The translations under genes and the position numbers were made by a program. The notes beneath the pieces are model-generated. The model was not told the DNA's origin and did no database searches. It saw only the letters and a list, made by a program, of their open reading frames with translations. Source: Panagrolaimus kolymaensis (taxonomy: Eukaryota; Nematoda; Chromadorea; Rhabditida; Panagrolaimidae). Taken from it: 64,000 bases of DNA. Positions 11,304 through 23,500 of the stretch are shown one piece after another (the first letter of the stretch is position 1; every line of letters starts with the position of its first letter). The stretch spans positions 682,001 through 746,000 of the forward strand of contig JAJQJQ010000050.1 in the NCBI GenBank assembly GCA_028622995.1. The letters run 5' to 3'.

Positions 11304-14300
11304 GTTTTTTCCATTGAAGTATCCATTGCTTGTAAAAACGTTACCGATTCTTTTTCTTTTTTTATGTGTACATATTTTTAACCACTAGAACTCATACCCT
11401 TATCAAAAGTTATCCTCATTTTAGAATAAAGAAAGCCCATTATTCGCAATTGACGGGATTTAGACTTAACACAATGAATTTCAAGTATGAAGATGGTTCA
11501 AAATCATGGTGTTGTTTGAATGTTTGTTTTACTTATTTTTACTTTAATCGGTCTAACTGTTTGGCTTTAGAATGGTTTTACCATACTTTCTATTAAATTC
11601 GCTGATTTCTCTCGAAGGCCGAATGAACTCTTTGCTGCTCTCATCTGACGGGCCCCCACATATTGAAAAATGTAATAATTTTTCATTATTTTATTATTTT
11701 GTTAAAGTGAAGGTATGCTAGTAGGGCACTGGTGGAAAGCGGTTATATATTTTTTTTTATTTAACAAACAAAAAACATTAAAAAAACAATAAAAAAAACA
11801 TCCAACATTTTTCTCTTTTTTTAATTAAATAACAAAACATGATTTATAATCATGAAAAAAAAATTTACAAAAAATAAAAATCTTTAAAAAAAAACAACTT
11901 TTAACACATATTATAAAAAACATAATAAAAAGAATCAAAAAAATTATAAAAAAACATAATTTCATAAAAAAAAATACGTTACTCTTTGGGGGCAAAAAGC
12001 AATTAAAGTTTTGGAAAAATCAAATAATTGAAAATAAAATGGCGAAAAATATCTAGTTTTTAAAAATTTAAGCAAATAAAAAAATGTGGACAGCACTTTT
12101 ATGGAAATTAAGCTTAGGACAAAAAAAAACCTTTTTTTTGGTATCTCTAGTAATTTTAAAGGGTAAGAGGGCGGGGGATAAACCAAGAAAAACTGAAAAC
12201 TTTGAAAAATGTATAAAAAGGAGTTAGGTGTTACAAAGTTTTTTTAAGTAAAAATAAAAAATTATTATCGCTTTTCATCATTACCACCACTAACTAATTT
12301 AATAATATGTTGTTGCATAAAAAAAATATGACAATAAATTTTTTTGTTGTCAAATTGTTTGAACTTTTAAAACATTTTCATTAGTCACAAACATTAATAT
12401 TTTTATGCTTGGTGTAAGAATATCAACATTTCTTCTTTCTTTTTCTTTTTTTGAACGGATTGTCATGGGCTGCGTTGAAGAAATATGACTTTTTAAAATC
12501 ACTGACTGTAAAAAGCGCTCATCTCTCTATTTAAAGAGATGGGTTGTTTTAAAAGCTTTGTTTTGCTTTCTTGGTTTAAAAACTAATTGGAAGACTCGTT
12601 GCTGAAGTCCTTGGATGGTTTGCAACTCGAGATGGACCTGCTGTTGAAGCTGGATTATCAACTATTAATCTAACATGATTTTGGGCTTCTTCATCATTAG
12701 CAACAATTCAAACTTTTTTTGGATTCTTTTAAAAGTGCCAAATGAGTTGCAGAGAACTTGCTTAAGATTAAGGAATTTTTATTACGTCGCCATTATACGA
12801 TGAGTTTAAATGCATGTTTTCCATATTTAAAAAAAAAATTCCTGGAAAGTTTTTATTTAATTTTTTTCATCCTTTGTTTCAACCAAATAAAGAACAAAAA
12901 AATGTTGTTATTTTATTAAAATTAAGCATAAGCAATTTCTATTTAATCCACAAATATATTTTTCTTCTCTTTCTTTTGACAATTTGAGTGTATTTTGGCT
13001 ATTAAAACTTAGATTTGATGCTCTTGTTTTTTTATCGAATAAAATTTATCCATATTAATTTTTTCTTATCAATTTTTTAATGAACCTTTGAGTTCTTCAC
13101 AATTTCACACTTTCAATTTTTTTTGATACGCAAAAAATGGACATAAAATTGAGAGCAATCAAGAATACTCTGATTTCATTTTACTTACAACTTTGCTGCT
13201 TCAATTAATCAGCTTACTGCTTGTTTGCCATTTTTTTGATTCGTTGATTAGCCTCTTTCCATTCTTTTATTTTTATTACCTTTTTTGATTATTTCTCTTT
13301 TAGAGTTTATTTTTCTATTATCGACGATGACATTGAACTCTGTGTTTTTTTATTTCATTTTTTAATGGCTCCTTTTTTTTCTTGATTTTTCTATGGTTTG
13401 TCAGATCTTTTTTTCTTCTTTTCCAAGTATGTCCCAAAAAAATAGGGGAAAAAGAAAAAATTATATCACAATCAATTTTTTTTTGTTGTTGATAGTTTTA
13501 TAAGCTTTTTTCCTTACTACCTATTTTTATTTTTTCATTGAAATAAATGAAAAATTTGAAATAATAGAAAAACATGTTTTTTTTATTTAAAAATAAATAT
13601 CAAAAAATAAATGTGCATCTTTTTCTTTTTTTTGACAACAAATGTTCGTTCGCGTTCTCTATTTTTAAAGTTCATGAAAGTTTATATATCGAAATTTTGT
13701 TTACAAAAAATTTAAAACAAAACTATTTTTAATTCCATCCATTTTTATTTTTTCATTGTTTTCCACCGCCAAAAAAGACAAAAAAAGTTTGCTGCCTTCG
13801 TTGTTTTTTTGTTTTGTTTCTCAGGTGATTTTTTTTGGTTAGTTTATTTATTTATTGATTATTTAGAGTTTTGTTTTTTTCTTTCCCATTCGATCGAACA
13901 TCTAAAAAACCGCTTGTCGTCGATGTTAGAAAAAAAAATGTTACGAAAGACAAAAAAACAAAAAGAAAAAAGCGATTACTTGCTTTCTTTAAAAAGACTA
14001 CATAATTGATTACCGCTTTTTGACGCAATCCAATTCATTCATTCCCGCGAGAGGTGTTTTTTTCTTTGAATGCAAAGAGTTTGATGTGTTAAAAATTAAA
14101 AAAAGTTAACATTAGCTGCTTTATTTTTAATCTTGTAAAATACAAAATTTTTTTGTCGTCGATGGTGTTTCTCGAAGAACAACAGCACCTCACATAAAAT
14201 CTTTTTGTGTGGCAAAGTGTTCTCAAATTCTCCAATCTTTCTTTTTTTCTTCTAAATGTCAGTCAGCTGCCTTTTTGCTTTTGCTGATGTTTTGAAAGTT

Positions 14301-14672
14301 TAGAGAACGACGACAAGGATATGATATAACAATTTCAATTTTGTATTTTGGCTTTTATTTTTACAATAGACCGACGACTGTAAATAGAAAAGTTTAAAAA
14401 CCATTGTTTTTTGTTTTAATATTTTTTAATGCTTTGAAAAAGTAAAAGAAAAATAATAACGTCATGGAAGAAAACATTTTCTCGGTGTCCGTTTTTTTCT
14501 CTCGATCATTGTCATTTTTTTATCGTGTGCTTTTTTTAATCGTGTGTCCACTATCTTTTCCTTTCTCGGGTTGAACTGTTAATATAATTGTATTTTTATT
14601 GATCATTCATTAATTATTTTTCCTTATTTTTATTTTTGTTTTTAGTTTATCTCCTCAAAACCAAAAAAAAAG
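11304..14672. other. Long AT-rich intergenic region
   Basis: About 3.4 kb without a supported gene, apart from the coding-like remnant at 12586-12732. Long A and T runs dominate. An open frame at 11422-11596 follows an acceptor-like CATTTTAG and might be a decayed exon of copy E, but it does not align with exon 2 of the family. The 3' part should contain the promoter of the ZYG-11/ZER-1 gene. Confidence 0.45.
12586..12732 (+). pseudogene. Orphan coding-like remnant with an internal TGA
   Basis: Within low-complexity DNA, this 147-nt block has balanced composition and reads IGRLVAEVLGWFATRDGPA, then AGLSTINLT, a TGA at 12676-12678, and FWASSSLATIQTFFGFF before TAA. There is no obvious upstream or downstream exon. 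It looks like one exon of a decayed gene, possibly a membrane protein given the hydrophobic C-terminal part. I do not recognise the family. Confidence 0.35.
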
Positions 14673-17600
14673 ATGGAAGAGCATATATATTCTCTTCAAC
14701 CAAGATCCTTGCTGGAAATCGCATCAGATAAATTTGCTAGTTTATACATAGCTGCGTTAAAAGCTGACACAAGACTCACAGATCCTGAGCGGGATATAGA
14801 ATTATGGAAAACTTTTCCAAAGTTACAATATCGCTCCGCTGATTGCGTATATAAACATATGCATAAACAATCTTCAGTTTTGAGATCGGTAAGAAAAAAT
14901 TAATTAATTAATCAATAAGTTTTTAATTAATCCATAAAAACTTTTTTTAGTCAATTAAAGCAGCGATATTAGTTCCATTTTCAAAGGAAGATAAAACTTT
15001 ATTAACTAATTTGGATTTAAGCGGGTTTGCATTAACAGAAAATTTATTGGCTCAAGTTTTGGCTGCTCAAAAAAATACTTTACGAGTTATTCGAGCTTTT
15101 GATATGGATGTAAGTCGTCTGCTTTTTTGCCACAAAGTTATTAGAATATAACAAAATTTGAATTTTTTAGTACACCCATCAGCTCGATATGTATCATGTA
15201 TGTAAATATTTAAAAGATAAAAAAGTTCAATTATTATCCATGAAACAATTATGTACAAATCAATTATATCTTTTAATGGAACCTAAATTCCATGCTCATC
15301 AATTAAGGCAATCAGTGTTTCCTATGTTTACTGATGTGGAATTTGATCCTATTCATGGGTCGTCATGCCATCCTTCAACGAGTTCCTTATCTGGAGTTTT
15401 CACGGATATTGGATATGAAGAAGATTGCATGCCTGTTCCATCATTAACAGAAAATATGGGTTATGATAGATTTGGGGTTCCATGTTACTCGTCGGTATAT
15501 CCTCCAGTTAAAACAATTATGCCACATTTATTAAGTTTTATGCCAAATTTACAACAGCTTCAAATTGCGAGGGTAAGAATATTTAAAGATTCGTTAGTAG
15601 CAGACGATGATATTAAATTTTACTTTTAGGATCAAAATTATGATCATTTTAATCACATAGCTGATTCGGATGAATTACTCTATCACATTACACTTAATGT
15701 TCCTCAACTAAAAATTTTGGATGTATGGAATTGGCCGAAAATTACTGAGGCTCGATTTTTATCTTTTCTCAAAAGGAATCTCACACATTTATGTTTGAGA
15801 GATATACCAAATATTGAAAACATTGTAGATGTTATTGGGGAATGCCATAATTTAATTTATCTTGACGTTTCATTTGATGCAAGAGAAAGGCAACCTGTGG
15901 AATATCAAAAACCCAATATTTGTTTATTTAATATGGTTAAAAATTTGAATAATTTAGAATATCTTGATATTTCGGGTACTAATTTACATATGACTGGTAA
16001 TTCTAATGATGTAATTCCTGATGAGTAAGTAACCAATAAATTTCTTAAATAACTCGATTCTAACCTTGTTTTGTAGAGAGCTGTCAATAAACTCCCGGGT
16101 CGCCTCTGATATCGTTGGTTTACGAGGCTTACATAAAAATCTCAAAGTTCTTGGTTTATATGGTTGTGAACATGCTGGAGATCTCCCAACTTTACCAGCA
16201 AAAAAAGTTTTTTCAAGTTGTAATGAAGAGCAGCTTGTTTATGCTTTGAAAGTATATCAAAATCGTCCATCTTCGTTGTATCAAGCTATGAACGATGCAT
16301 ATCATTTTTATCGAAATAGCACAGTTTGTGTAAGTTTTTTCTAAAAAAAAATTTACGATAGCTAGCTAAAGTGAGAAAAAAATAATGCAAATTGAGAAGC
16401 AAAAGTTATAAAAAAAATGCTTTATGAACTGCAATTTTTTTGAGTTAAATTTCAACCAAAAATTTGAATAATTTTTTAGTTTAGTTTCCAAATTAAGTAA
16501 AAATATTTTTTTAGTTCCATGCCGATGAAGCCTTAATAACCCTATTGGAAGGAATGGAATTATATGAAAAAGATAGCAATTTAATTACTTCAGCCACCGC
16601 AGCAATTTTTTATTTATTGCGGAAAGTTCAAGGTTCTCAATCCCTTCGACGCCATATTGCAAAAGTATTAATAAATTCATTGGAAAATATGTATATGGAT
16701 CAAATAGTTGTTCGAAATGTTGCATTGACTTTGTGTCAATTTGATTTTGCTGGCGACGTGATCGATGATTATGTTAGAGTTATGGAATATATTCTTCGAA
16801 GTATGAGATTACATAATTCTGATGCATTTACAAATCGAGTAATTATTTATTTAATGAATTCTATGGCTTGCTATTTAAATGGCGAACAACGAGCAAAGGT
16901 TGGAGAAATTGGAGCGATTCGAGTAATTTTAAATGAAATTATTAAACGTCGAGATAATCGTGAAGCGGATAGAGTTCTCGAGGCATGTTGGAGCTTTTTA
17001 TGGAATGTCACGGATGAAACACCAAAAAATTGTTATCGCTTCATTCGATACCAGGGTCTTGAATTAATGCTAAGTGTTTATCAACTTTTTCCAGCTGAAC
17101 TTGAAATTGTTAGAAATATGATGGGTTTACTTGGAAATATTTCGGAGGTTAAAGAATTTAGAAAATTAATTATGGAACATAATTTTGTTACAACCTTACT
17201 GTAAGTTTCGTTGTGAGATTGGAGATAGAATAAAAATTTATTTTTGTTTTAGTGATTTACTTAGAACAACTCAAACCAATATGGAAGTTGCATATAATGT
17301 GGCAGCAGTTTTGGCAAATTTAATGAGTGATGGAGAAAAAGTTTGGAAATCTCGAAATCAACATATTTTATTCAAAGATGTTTATGATCAAATAATTATT
17401 GTAAGTTTTATAATTTTCGTGCCAAAACCATTTTCGGACCAAAAATAATTTTCTCGTCAAGACCTTTATGTATTTTGACACAACGAATATTCATTTTATT
17501 AAATTTATAAATATTTTTTTAGTCTGTCGGTAAATGGGATCTTCAAGGCAGTCGAATAATTAATTATCATTCGCTAAAACCCATCATAAATTTATTATAT

Positions 17601-18133
17601 TGCTCCCAAAGTTATGCAAGTCAATTATGGGCTGCTTGGGCATTGGCAAATTTATTAACAACGGATAATGAAAAATATGGACAAATTTTTGCTAATGAAC
17701 AAGGAATCGACGCTTTAATTTGGTGTAAAAAAATATTTTCAACAAATGCAACTATTTCGAAATTATTTGGAAAAATTGAAAAAAAATTAATTGATTTGTA
17801 AGTTTTTAACCAAAGCTTTTAATTAAAAAATGAAAAAATTTTTACTTTAGCAATCCCAAAATTTTTGATAGTTACAAAATTCCTTCTGAAATTGAAAATG
17901 ATGCCGCAACTTTAACTCCGCCCGACAGCTATCCCGACGGAAATCCATATGATGATGATTTCGAATGTAGTGAAAACGAGGCATTATCAGAGATCGAAGA
18001 TGAAGATGAACAACTTTTTGTTATTTCCGACCTCGAAGATAATGTCACAACTATTGACGAAGAAGCAGCTCAAAATGAAAATGATCCCAACAATCAAATA
18101 GAAGCAGCCGCCGCAGCTGAAAACAACGATTAA
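14673..18133 (+). CDS. ZYG-11/ZER-1 family CUL2 substrate receptor
   Basis: Nine exons join in frame: 14673-14888, 14951-15109, 15171-15572, 15630-16024, 16077-16329, 16515-17200, 17253-17400, 17523-17797 and 17851-18133, giving 938 residues. The N-terminus (RSLLEIASDKFASLYI) resembles the BC/CUL2-box region. Leucine-rich repeats follow (for example LTNLDLSGFALTEN and LEYLDISGTNLHM). The second half is the armadillo-like domain with family hallmarks: CWSFLWNVTDETPKNC, MGLLGNISEVKEFR, VAAVLANLMSDGE and LWAAWALANLL. In other animals these proteins recruit substrates with N-terminal glycine degrons to CUL2-RBX1; that role is inferred here. The C-terminus is an acidic, low-complexity tail that makes the protein longer than the roughly 770-800 residues usual for the family. 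I cannot separate ZER-1 from ZYG-11 by eye. Confidence 0.85.
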
Positions 18134-18738
18134 AATTTAATTTTTTTTATTTAAAAAGCTCAGTCAATAAAAATAATTATTAGTTGGCTCAAAATTTTTT
18201 AAATTATTAAAATATTTTTTATGCAAAGTAAAAGATTAACTTTTAATTTCCTGAAATTTTAGTCTTTGAAACTAAAATTTATTATTAAAAAATGGGTTTG
18301 AATTTAATTTACGGTAACAAAAAAAAACAATTTTACCCCAAAAATGCAATTCTTTTTTATTTTTTTTGTTATTTTTGTATTTAATTTTTTTTACTTTGTA
18401 ACTATTTTTAAAGTTTTTGAAATATATATGCAGATTATAAATTTATAGCAACAATATCCATGAATTCATAAAAAAAATAAATTACTTTAAACTTTTTTTC
18501 TAAATCATTGTGAACATTCCATCATAATAATTGTGGCTGAAAGAAAAATGTTAAAAATTTGCCTTTCTTCTTTTCTTAATTTTCTTGACATCACTTTTTT
18601 TGGTTTTAATCTTCTTTGTTTAAAAAAACACTACAAATTGTTTTTGGGTGGAACTTTTTTATTTTTGCCCCTCAAACTTTTTTCTCGATGACTCACTTCT
18701 TTTTTTGACGTTTTTTATTGCTTTCTTTAAAATATGAC
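18134..18738. other. 3' flank of the ZYG-11/ZER-1 gene up to the retrotransposon
   Basis: AT-rich and without a gene. It contains an AATAAAAATAA-type polyadenylation signal near 18163-18180. It ends with ATGAC at 18734-18738, the left copy of the retrotransposon target duplication. Confidence 0.5.
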
Positions 18739-18930
18739 TGTTGTAACCTTAGATACAACAAGGAATAAGGTTTATATTTATTCTTGCTTGACAGCACAAA
18801 TTACAGAACAACAACAGATAACAAAACTAGCAAAGGCTAAACCAGCGAGAGTGGGCAATGGAAGCGAGCAGCGATGCAAGACAAGCGTGTCGAGACTCAG
18901 CACTCTTTAAACAGGTGTGCGGTTGCAACA
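18739..18930 (-). repeat. 3' LTR of the retrotransposon (left copy)
   Basis: 192 bp with TG...CA ends on the element strand, preceded on the outside by ATGAC. It matches the right copy base for base as far as I can read. Confidence 0.95.
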
Positions 18931-18943
18931 CTCTTCCACCCTC
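18931..18943 (-). other. Polypurine tract of the retrotransposon
   Basis: Directly inside the 3' LTR the element strand reads GAGGGTGGAAGAG, a purine-rich run with one T. This is the position and composition expected for the plus-strand primer of reverse transcription. Confidence 0.75.
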
Positions 18944-19023
18944 AATAAATAAGCTTAGCTTAACAATTACAATAAAATTAACTAACAGTAACTAACAAAC
19001 AATAGGCGGAGTTCGTTGAACCA

Positions 19024-22000
19024 TTAGCGTCGTGGAGCAGCATAGCCATAAGTTTTCTTTCTTGGATCAGGATCAAGGAACTTCGTTTGAGTTGTCTTTC
19101 TTCCAGTACGACGTCGTTCAGGAGTAGCAGTTGCTCTACCAGGAGTTGATTGAACATTAATTCCATCTTCCATACGATCAGCCGTTCCATGTTGAGATAC
19201 AGTTCGACGAGGAGATTCTAAATCAGTTACAGCTTCATTTGAGATGAACGTAGGAGAGTTTCTTGCAGGCGATGAATGAGCTTGAGTTGGTGTATTTCTG
19301 AGGAGGCTTCCAGTTGCCGTATCCACGTTCCCCTCCATTTGAGAAGAATCATTCATCTTTGATGTTTCTTTATCTTCAGGGAAGACATAGCGAACACGGT
19401 TCAGAAGTTGATTTGTATGCACCTTGTGCTTTCTTCCATTGTCTCCAACGATCCAGTACATCTTTCTACCGATCCTTGATTTGACCACCCCATTGAACCA
19501 ATTTGATTTTGGGTATTTCTTTGCATGAACTGCGTCTCCAATCTTGAACGTTCTTTCACGAGCACCATATTGGAGATCAAATTGTTTTTCCAGCTTTTCA
19601 TTAGAACATCCCAATTTCAGCATTTGAGGCTTCAACAGATCCAGTTTTGAGCGAATTTCGCGACCAAGATGAGCCATGGCAGGGGTTCCACCATTTGGAG
19701 TTGCTTTCGAAGGAGTTGATCGATATACCAATAGGAAGTCGTTCACACATTTGTTGAGATCCAGATTTGGTCCATGAATCAAGGAGCTTTTCATCAGGAA
19801 TCTTTTGAGGATGTTGACAGAGCTTTCAGCTTGGCCATTAGATTGTGGATGGTAAGTTGGCGTTCTCATATGTTTGATACCATAATCTTCACAAAATTCG
19901 GCAAATTTCTTTGAGACGAATTGGCTTCCATTATCCGAGACGATTACCATTGGTATTCCATTGATTGCCATGAAGCGATGAAGAGCATCCATGGTGCTTT
20001 CTGTGGTGGCGCTATCCATAGCATAAACATCCATCCATTTTGAATAGCTATCAACAATGACTAAGAAGAACTTACCCATGAGAGGTCCAGCATAGTCAAT
20101 GTGAACTCGATCTCCAGGTTTCAATGAAGCAGGCCAAGAAGCAAGAGTTGTTTTGACAGGAGTCTTTGACATTTGAATGCACGAAAAGCAGGACTTGATC
20201 ATTTCTTCGATATCTTTCGTGATGTTTGACCAATAAGCATATCTTCTAGCAAGGTTCTTTGTTGTTGAGATACCTCGATGTCCTTGATGTAGTTGTTCTA
20301 AAACCATTGGACGAAGAGCTTTTGGTATAAATACCCGGTCTTGCATCATGATCAGTCCATCTACCAATCGGAACTTTCCATCCATATTTTCCAAGATTTC
20401 TTTGGCTTCCATATCATCATCATAAGCTTTGAGAATATCCGGAGCTTTCAGCGACAAGATTTCAATGTTGTTGATCACCATTTCACGATCATTATCCACG
20501 TTCCATATGCCATCTGAGAGATCATCTTCTTCTTCGAAGAGTTCAGGGATGTTCTTAGAATCAGCGATGAGTCGAGAAAGTACATCTGCTTGTCCAAATT
20601 CCGAAGTTCTTTTGTATTTGATGTCGAAATCATAAGCGGATAAAGTTATCTTCCATCGATAAAGACGATTGGCAGCCACAGATGGAGGTCTGTCCTTCTT
20701 ATCAAAGATTTTCAGCAGCGGTCGGTGATCAGTCAGGAGAGTGAATTTTCTTCCTTCCAGATATCGGTGAAACATTTTGACGGCAGTAACCAATGCCAGA
20801 GCTTCTTTGTCGATTTGAGAATACCGTTGTTGAGCAGCATTGAGAGCCTTTGAGAAGAACATAATCGGTCTTTCCATACGTTTCGTTCCATCATTGTACT
20901 CGTGAGATATCACACCTCCCATACCAGCTTTTGATGCATCGGCAGCGACAATAATAGGTAGTCGAGGATCAAAATGTGTAAGTTCACATACTTCCATGAG
21001 CTTGTTCTTGATACCATCAACAGCTTGTTGTTCTTTTTCGGTCCAAGTCCATTTGACATTCTTTTTGAGTAAGTTGTCCAGGTTCTCACGGAGATCACGC
21101 ATAGCCGGTATGAAGCTTTGGTAGTAGTTTGCCATACCTAGAAAAGTTCTTAAGGTTGGTACATCATGCGGTGTTGGCATGTTCTTGATAGCTTCCACTT
21201 TAGCAGGATCAGGTTTGACACCATTAGCATCGATTAAGCGTCCCAGGAAGGTGAGCTTTGTGCAGAAAAATTTGCATTTGCTAAGGTTGAGCTTGAATCC
21301 ATATTCTTCCATACGTTTGCAAACAGCTTTGACATCTTTAACATGTTGTTTGACAGTTTTGCTTCTGACGAGTATGTTATCAAGATAAGCACGTGCAGGA
21401 AGATTTTGAAGCATTGCATCCATGCATTGTTGAAAATCAGCAGGAGCGGTCTTCAATCCAAATGGCAGCCTCTTGTAGCGGTAGTATCCTTGTGGCGTTG
21501 ATACAGTAGCCAGTTCTTGGCTTTCTTCATCCAGTACCAGTTGATGGTAAGCGTCCTTGAGATCCAATTCGGTGTAGCATTGGTATCCAGCGATGTCATC
21601 AAAGATGTCTTCAGGTACAGGCAGTTTGTATGTTTGATCTTCCAACATTTCATTCAAACTTGGATTTCCTGCAGCGAAGTCGATAACAGTTCGTCGTCTT
21701 CCATCTTTTCTTAGAACAGTTGAACATGGTGAAGCGAAGGTTGAAAATGGTACTTTTTCAACAATATCAAGAGCTTCCAGACGGTCGAATTCTTCTTTGA
21801 TCACTTTTTCAGCATGTGGTGAAGGTCGTCTAGCAGGTATATGAACAGGCATAGAGTTTGGTTTAAGTTGCAGGTGCACTTTGAATTTGTTACAGCATCC
21901 CATTCCTTCACCAAATAAGCATTTGAAGGTTGATTGGAGTTCTTCCATTACACCAGGAGGAGCATTGCTGTCCATAGCAACAAGATTACAGCATATCTCT

Positions 22001-23382
22001 TTGATACTTTTCTTTTTGAGATTGAAGCATTTGATGAAAGTTTTACCAAGGAGTGAGGAACGGACATCAGCAACATAGATTTGTAGAGGCTTCTTCATAC
22101 CATCATAAGCGACATCAGCCATAAAGGAACCATTGAGAGGAAATTTTGCTTTGTTAGCAGCAGTTGCATCTCTTGGTGGACCAGTAAAGATCGGTTTTCC
22201 AACGTTGTTGTAGTCATCCATAGACATAACCGTAATACAAGCGCCAGTATCCAATGGGATCTTCAATTTCTTTCCATTGATAGCGATATCCACGAGGTAA
22301 TTGTCCTCTTCAGCTTCCATATTACAAGCATCGATAACAGGATCCAACGTGAGAGCCTCCATAGCTATTTCGTTGAACTTTGGACGCTTCTTCTTGAAGT
22401 TCTTCTTTCTTGCATTTTTGCCATGACTACCATAGAATCCATCAGCACGAGGTTGTTGACGTCGTGGACACGCTTCAGAGATGTGTCCAAGTTTTCCACA
22501 GAGCGAGCAAGTTGAATCTTTGTGTCGACAAGTGGAAGCTTCGTGCGGTCCATTGCAACGATAACATTTCTTTTGCGTTTCCTTCATATTTTGGTTTCCA
22601 AAAGATCTTCTTTCACCATTGAAGTTGTTTCCACGGCTTCCATTACCGTTGTTATCTTGAAAGATATAGTCGACATGTGCTTTTACAGGTAAGCTTTGCT
22701 CGTTATTTGTCATAATTGCAGTTTCGATCTTCGCTTCCAAATCAGCAAGCGTAGCATTCGGTGTTGCATTGAGGTGAGATAAAATCATTGAACGAAATCC
22801 TTTGAGTTCATCATCCACCATAGACATCATCAAGACCATAGTTTGCAATTGATCCACTTTGAAGGCGTCCACGTCGAAGTTTGTAGTTGAATTTCTAATT
22901 CTTCCAACAAAGCTTTTGATTGATTCCATAGCAGGACCTTTCCATTGAAGTTGGAACATAGAGTAACGTTTAGCAAACAATGATTGTTTAACATCAAACA
23001 TAGCGATCATAGTGTCCTTGAGATGAACATAGTCTTCGAAGAGCGAGATATCAGGAGCAACCAATAAGAGAGCTTGACGAACTTGAGTAGCAACTTGAGC
23101 ATCGAGAGCAGTCATAACCAGAGATACTTTGTCTTTGTTTGAGAGCAGCGGATGAAGATTGAAAGATAGTTCGATTTGTGCAAACCAATTTGCAGTACTT
23201 TCAGCAACCAACGGATCATTTATAAATTTGTCCAATGTTGGGTAAGTTTTTACAGCTGTGTTTGTAGCATTTGGAGCAGCATCAGCAGTTGAGAGAGCTT
23301 CCAATCTTTGAGTCAGTGTTTCCATCATCCTTGATTGAGCTTCCAACATATCCATCATTTTCCTTTCCATTTCAGTAACCAT
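19024..23382 (-). CDS. Retrotransposon Gag-Pol polyprotein
   Basis: A single 1452-residue frame. The N-terminal Gag-like part starts with a Met-rich helix and carries two zinc knuckles from residue 273 (CX2CX3HX4C, then CX2CX4HX4C). The aspartic protease has DTG with its Asp at residue 378. The reverse transcriptase has LPFGLKTAPADFQQ and a catalytic box that reads YLDN (residues 666-669) where Y-x-D-D is usual. RNase H follows (AADASKAG, then DKEALALV, then LLTDHRPL). Integrase has the HHCC finger and a DD35E triad at D1096, D1150 and E1186. A C-terminal basic tail closes the protein. Gag and Pol share one frame, so no frameshift is needed. The Asp to Asn change in RT may disable the enzyme; all other catalytic residues I can see are present. 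Confidence 0.95.
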   Translation of the reverse strand: MVTEMERKMMDMLEAQSRMMETLTQRLEALSTADAAPNATNTAVKTYPTLDKFINDPLVAESTANWFAQIELSFNLHPLLSNKDKVSLVMTALDAQVATQVRQALLLVAPDISLFEDYVHLKDTMIAMFDVKQSLFAKRYSMFQLQWKGPAMESIKSFVGRIRNSTTNFDVDAFKVDQLQTMVLMMSMVDDELKGFRSMILSHLNATPNATLADLEAKIETAIMTNNEQSLPVKAHVDYIFQDNNGNGSRGNNFNGERRSFGNQNMKETQKKCYRCNGPHEASTCRHKDSTCSLCGKLGHISEACPRRQQPRADGFYGSHGKNARKKNFKKKRPKFNEIAMEALTLDPVIDACNMEAEEDNYLVDIAINGKKLKIPLDTGACITVMSMDDYNNVGKPIFTGPPRDATAANKAKFPLNGSFMADVAYDGMKKPLQIYVADVRSSLLGKTFIKCFNLKKKSIKEICCNLVAMDSNAPPGVMEELQSTFKCLFGEGMGCCNKFKVHLQLKPNSMPVHIPARRPSPHAEKVIKEEFDRLEALDIVEKVPFSTFASPCSTVLRKDGRRRTVIDFAAGNPSLNEMLEDQTYKLPVPEDIFDDIAGYQCYTELDLKDAYHQLVLDEESQELATVSTPQGYYRYKRLPFGLKTAPADFQQCMDAMLQNLPARAYLDNILVRSKTVKQHVKDVKAVCKRMEEYGFKLNLSKCKFFCTKLTFLGRLIDANGVKPDPAKVEAIKNMPTPHDVPTLRTFLGMANYYQSFIPAMRDLRENLDNLLKKNVKWTWTEKEQQAVDGIKNKLMEVCELTHFDPRLPIIVAADASKAGMGGVISHEYNDGTKRMERPIMFFSKALNAAQQRYSQIDKEALALVTAVKMFHRYLEGRKFTLLTDHRPLLKIFDKKDRPPSVAANRLYRWKITLSAYDFDIKYKRTSEFGQADVLSRLIADSKNIPELFEEEDDLSDGIWNVDNDREMVINNIEILSLKAPDILKAYDDDMEAKEILENMDGKFRLVDGLIMMQDRVFIPKALRPMVLEQLHQGHRGISTTKNLARRYAYWSNITKDIEEMIKSCFSCIQMSKTPVKTTLASWPASLKPGDRVHIDYAGPLMGKFFLVIVDSYSKWMDVYAMDSATTESTMDALHRFMAINGIPMVIVSDNGSQFVSKKFAEFCEDYGIKHMRTPTYHPQSNGQAESSVNILKRFLMKSSLIHGPNLDLNKCVNDFLLVYRSTPSKATPNGGTPAMAHLGREIRSKLDLLKPQMLKLGCSNEKLEKQFDLQYGARERTFKIGDAVHAKKYPKSNWFNGVVKSRIGRKMYWIVGDNGRKHKVHTNQLLNRVRYVFPEDKETSKMNDSSQMEGNVDTATGSLLRNTPTQAHSSPARNSPTFISNEAVTDLESPRRTVSQHGTADRMEDGINVQSTPGRATATPERRRTGRKTTQTKFLDPDPRKKTYGYAAPRR

Positions 23383-23500
23383 GTTTTTGAAAATTCTTTA
23401 CCAAGAGATTCACAGCACGGGATTCGTCAGTCCAAGGCTTCCACGGTTTTGAGATGAGAGCAGCGGCGAGTCGAAAATAGCACCCAAAAATAGTACTAAT

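Noticed and set aside
11962..12186. Minus-strand frame beginning MVYPPPSYPLK
   Set aside because: Only the first residues look protein-like; the rest is low-complexity F/L/S sequence in a gene desert.
19024..22622. Many short frames on both strands within the retrotransposon
   Set aside because: They are shadows of the single 1452-residue gag-pol frame; no separate env or accessory gene is supported.
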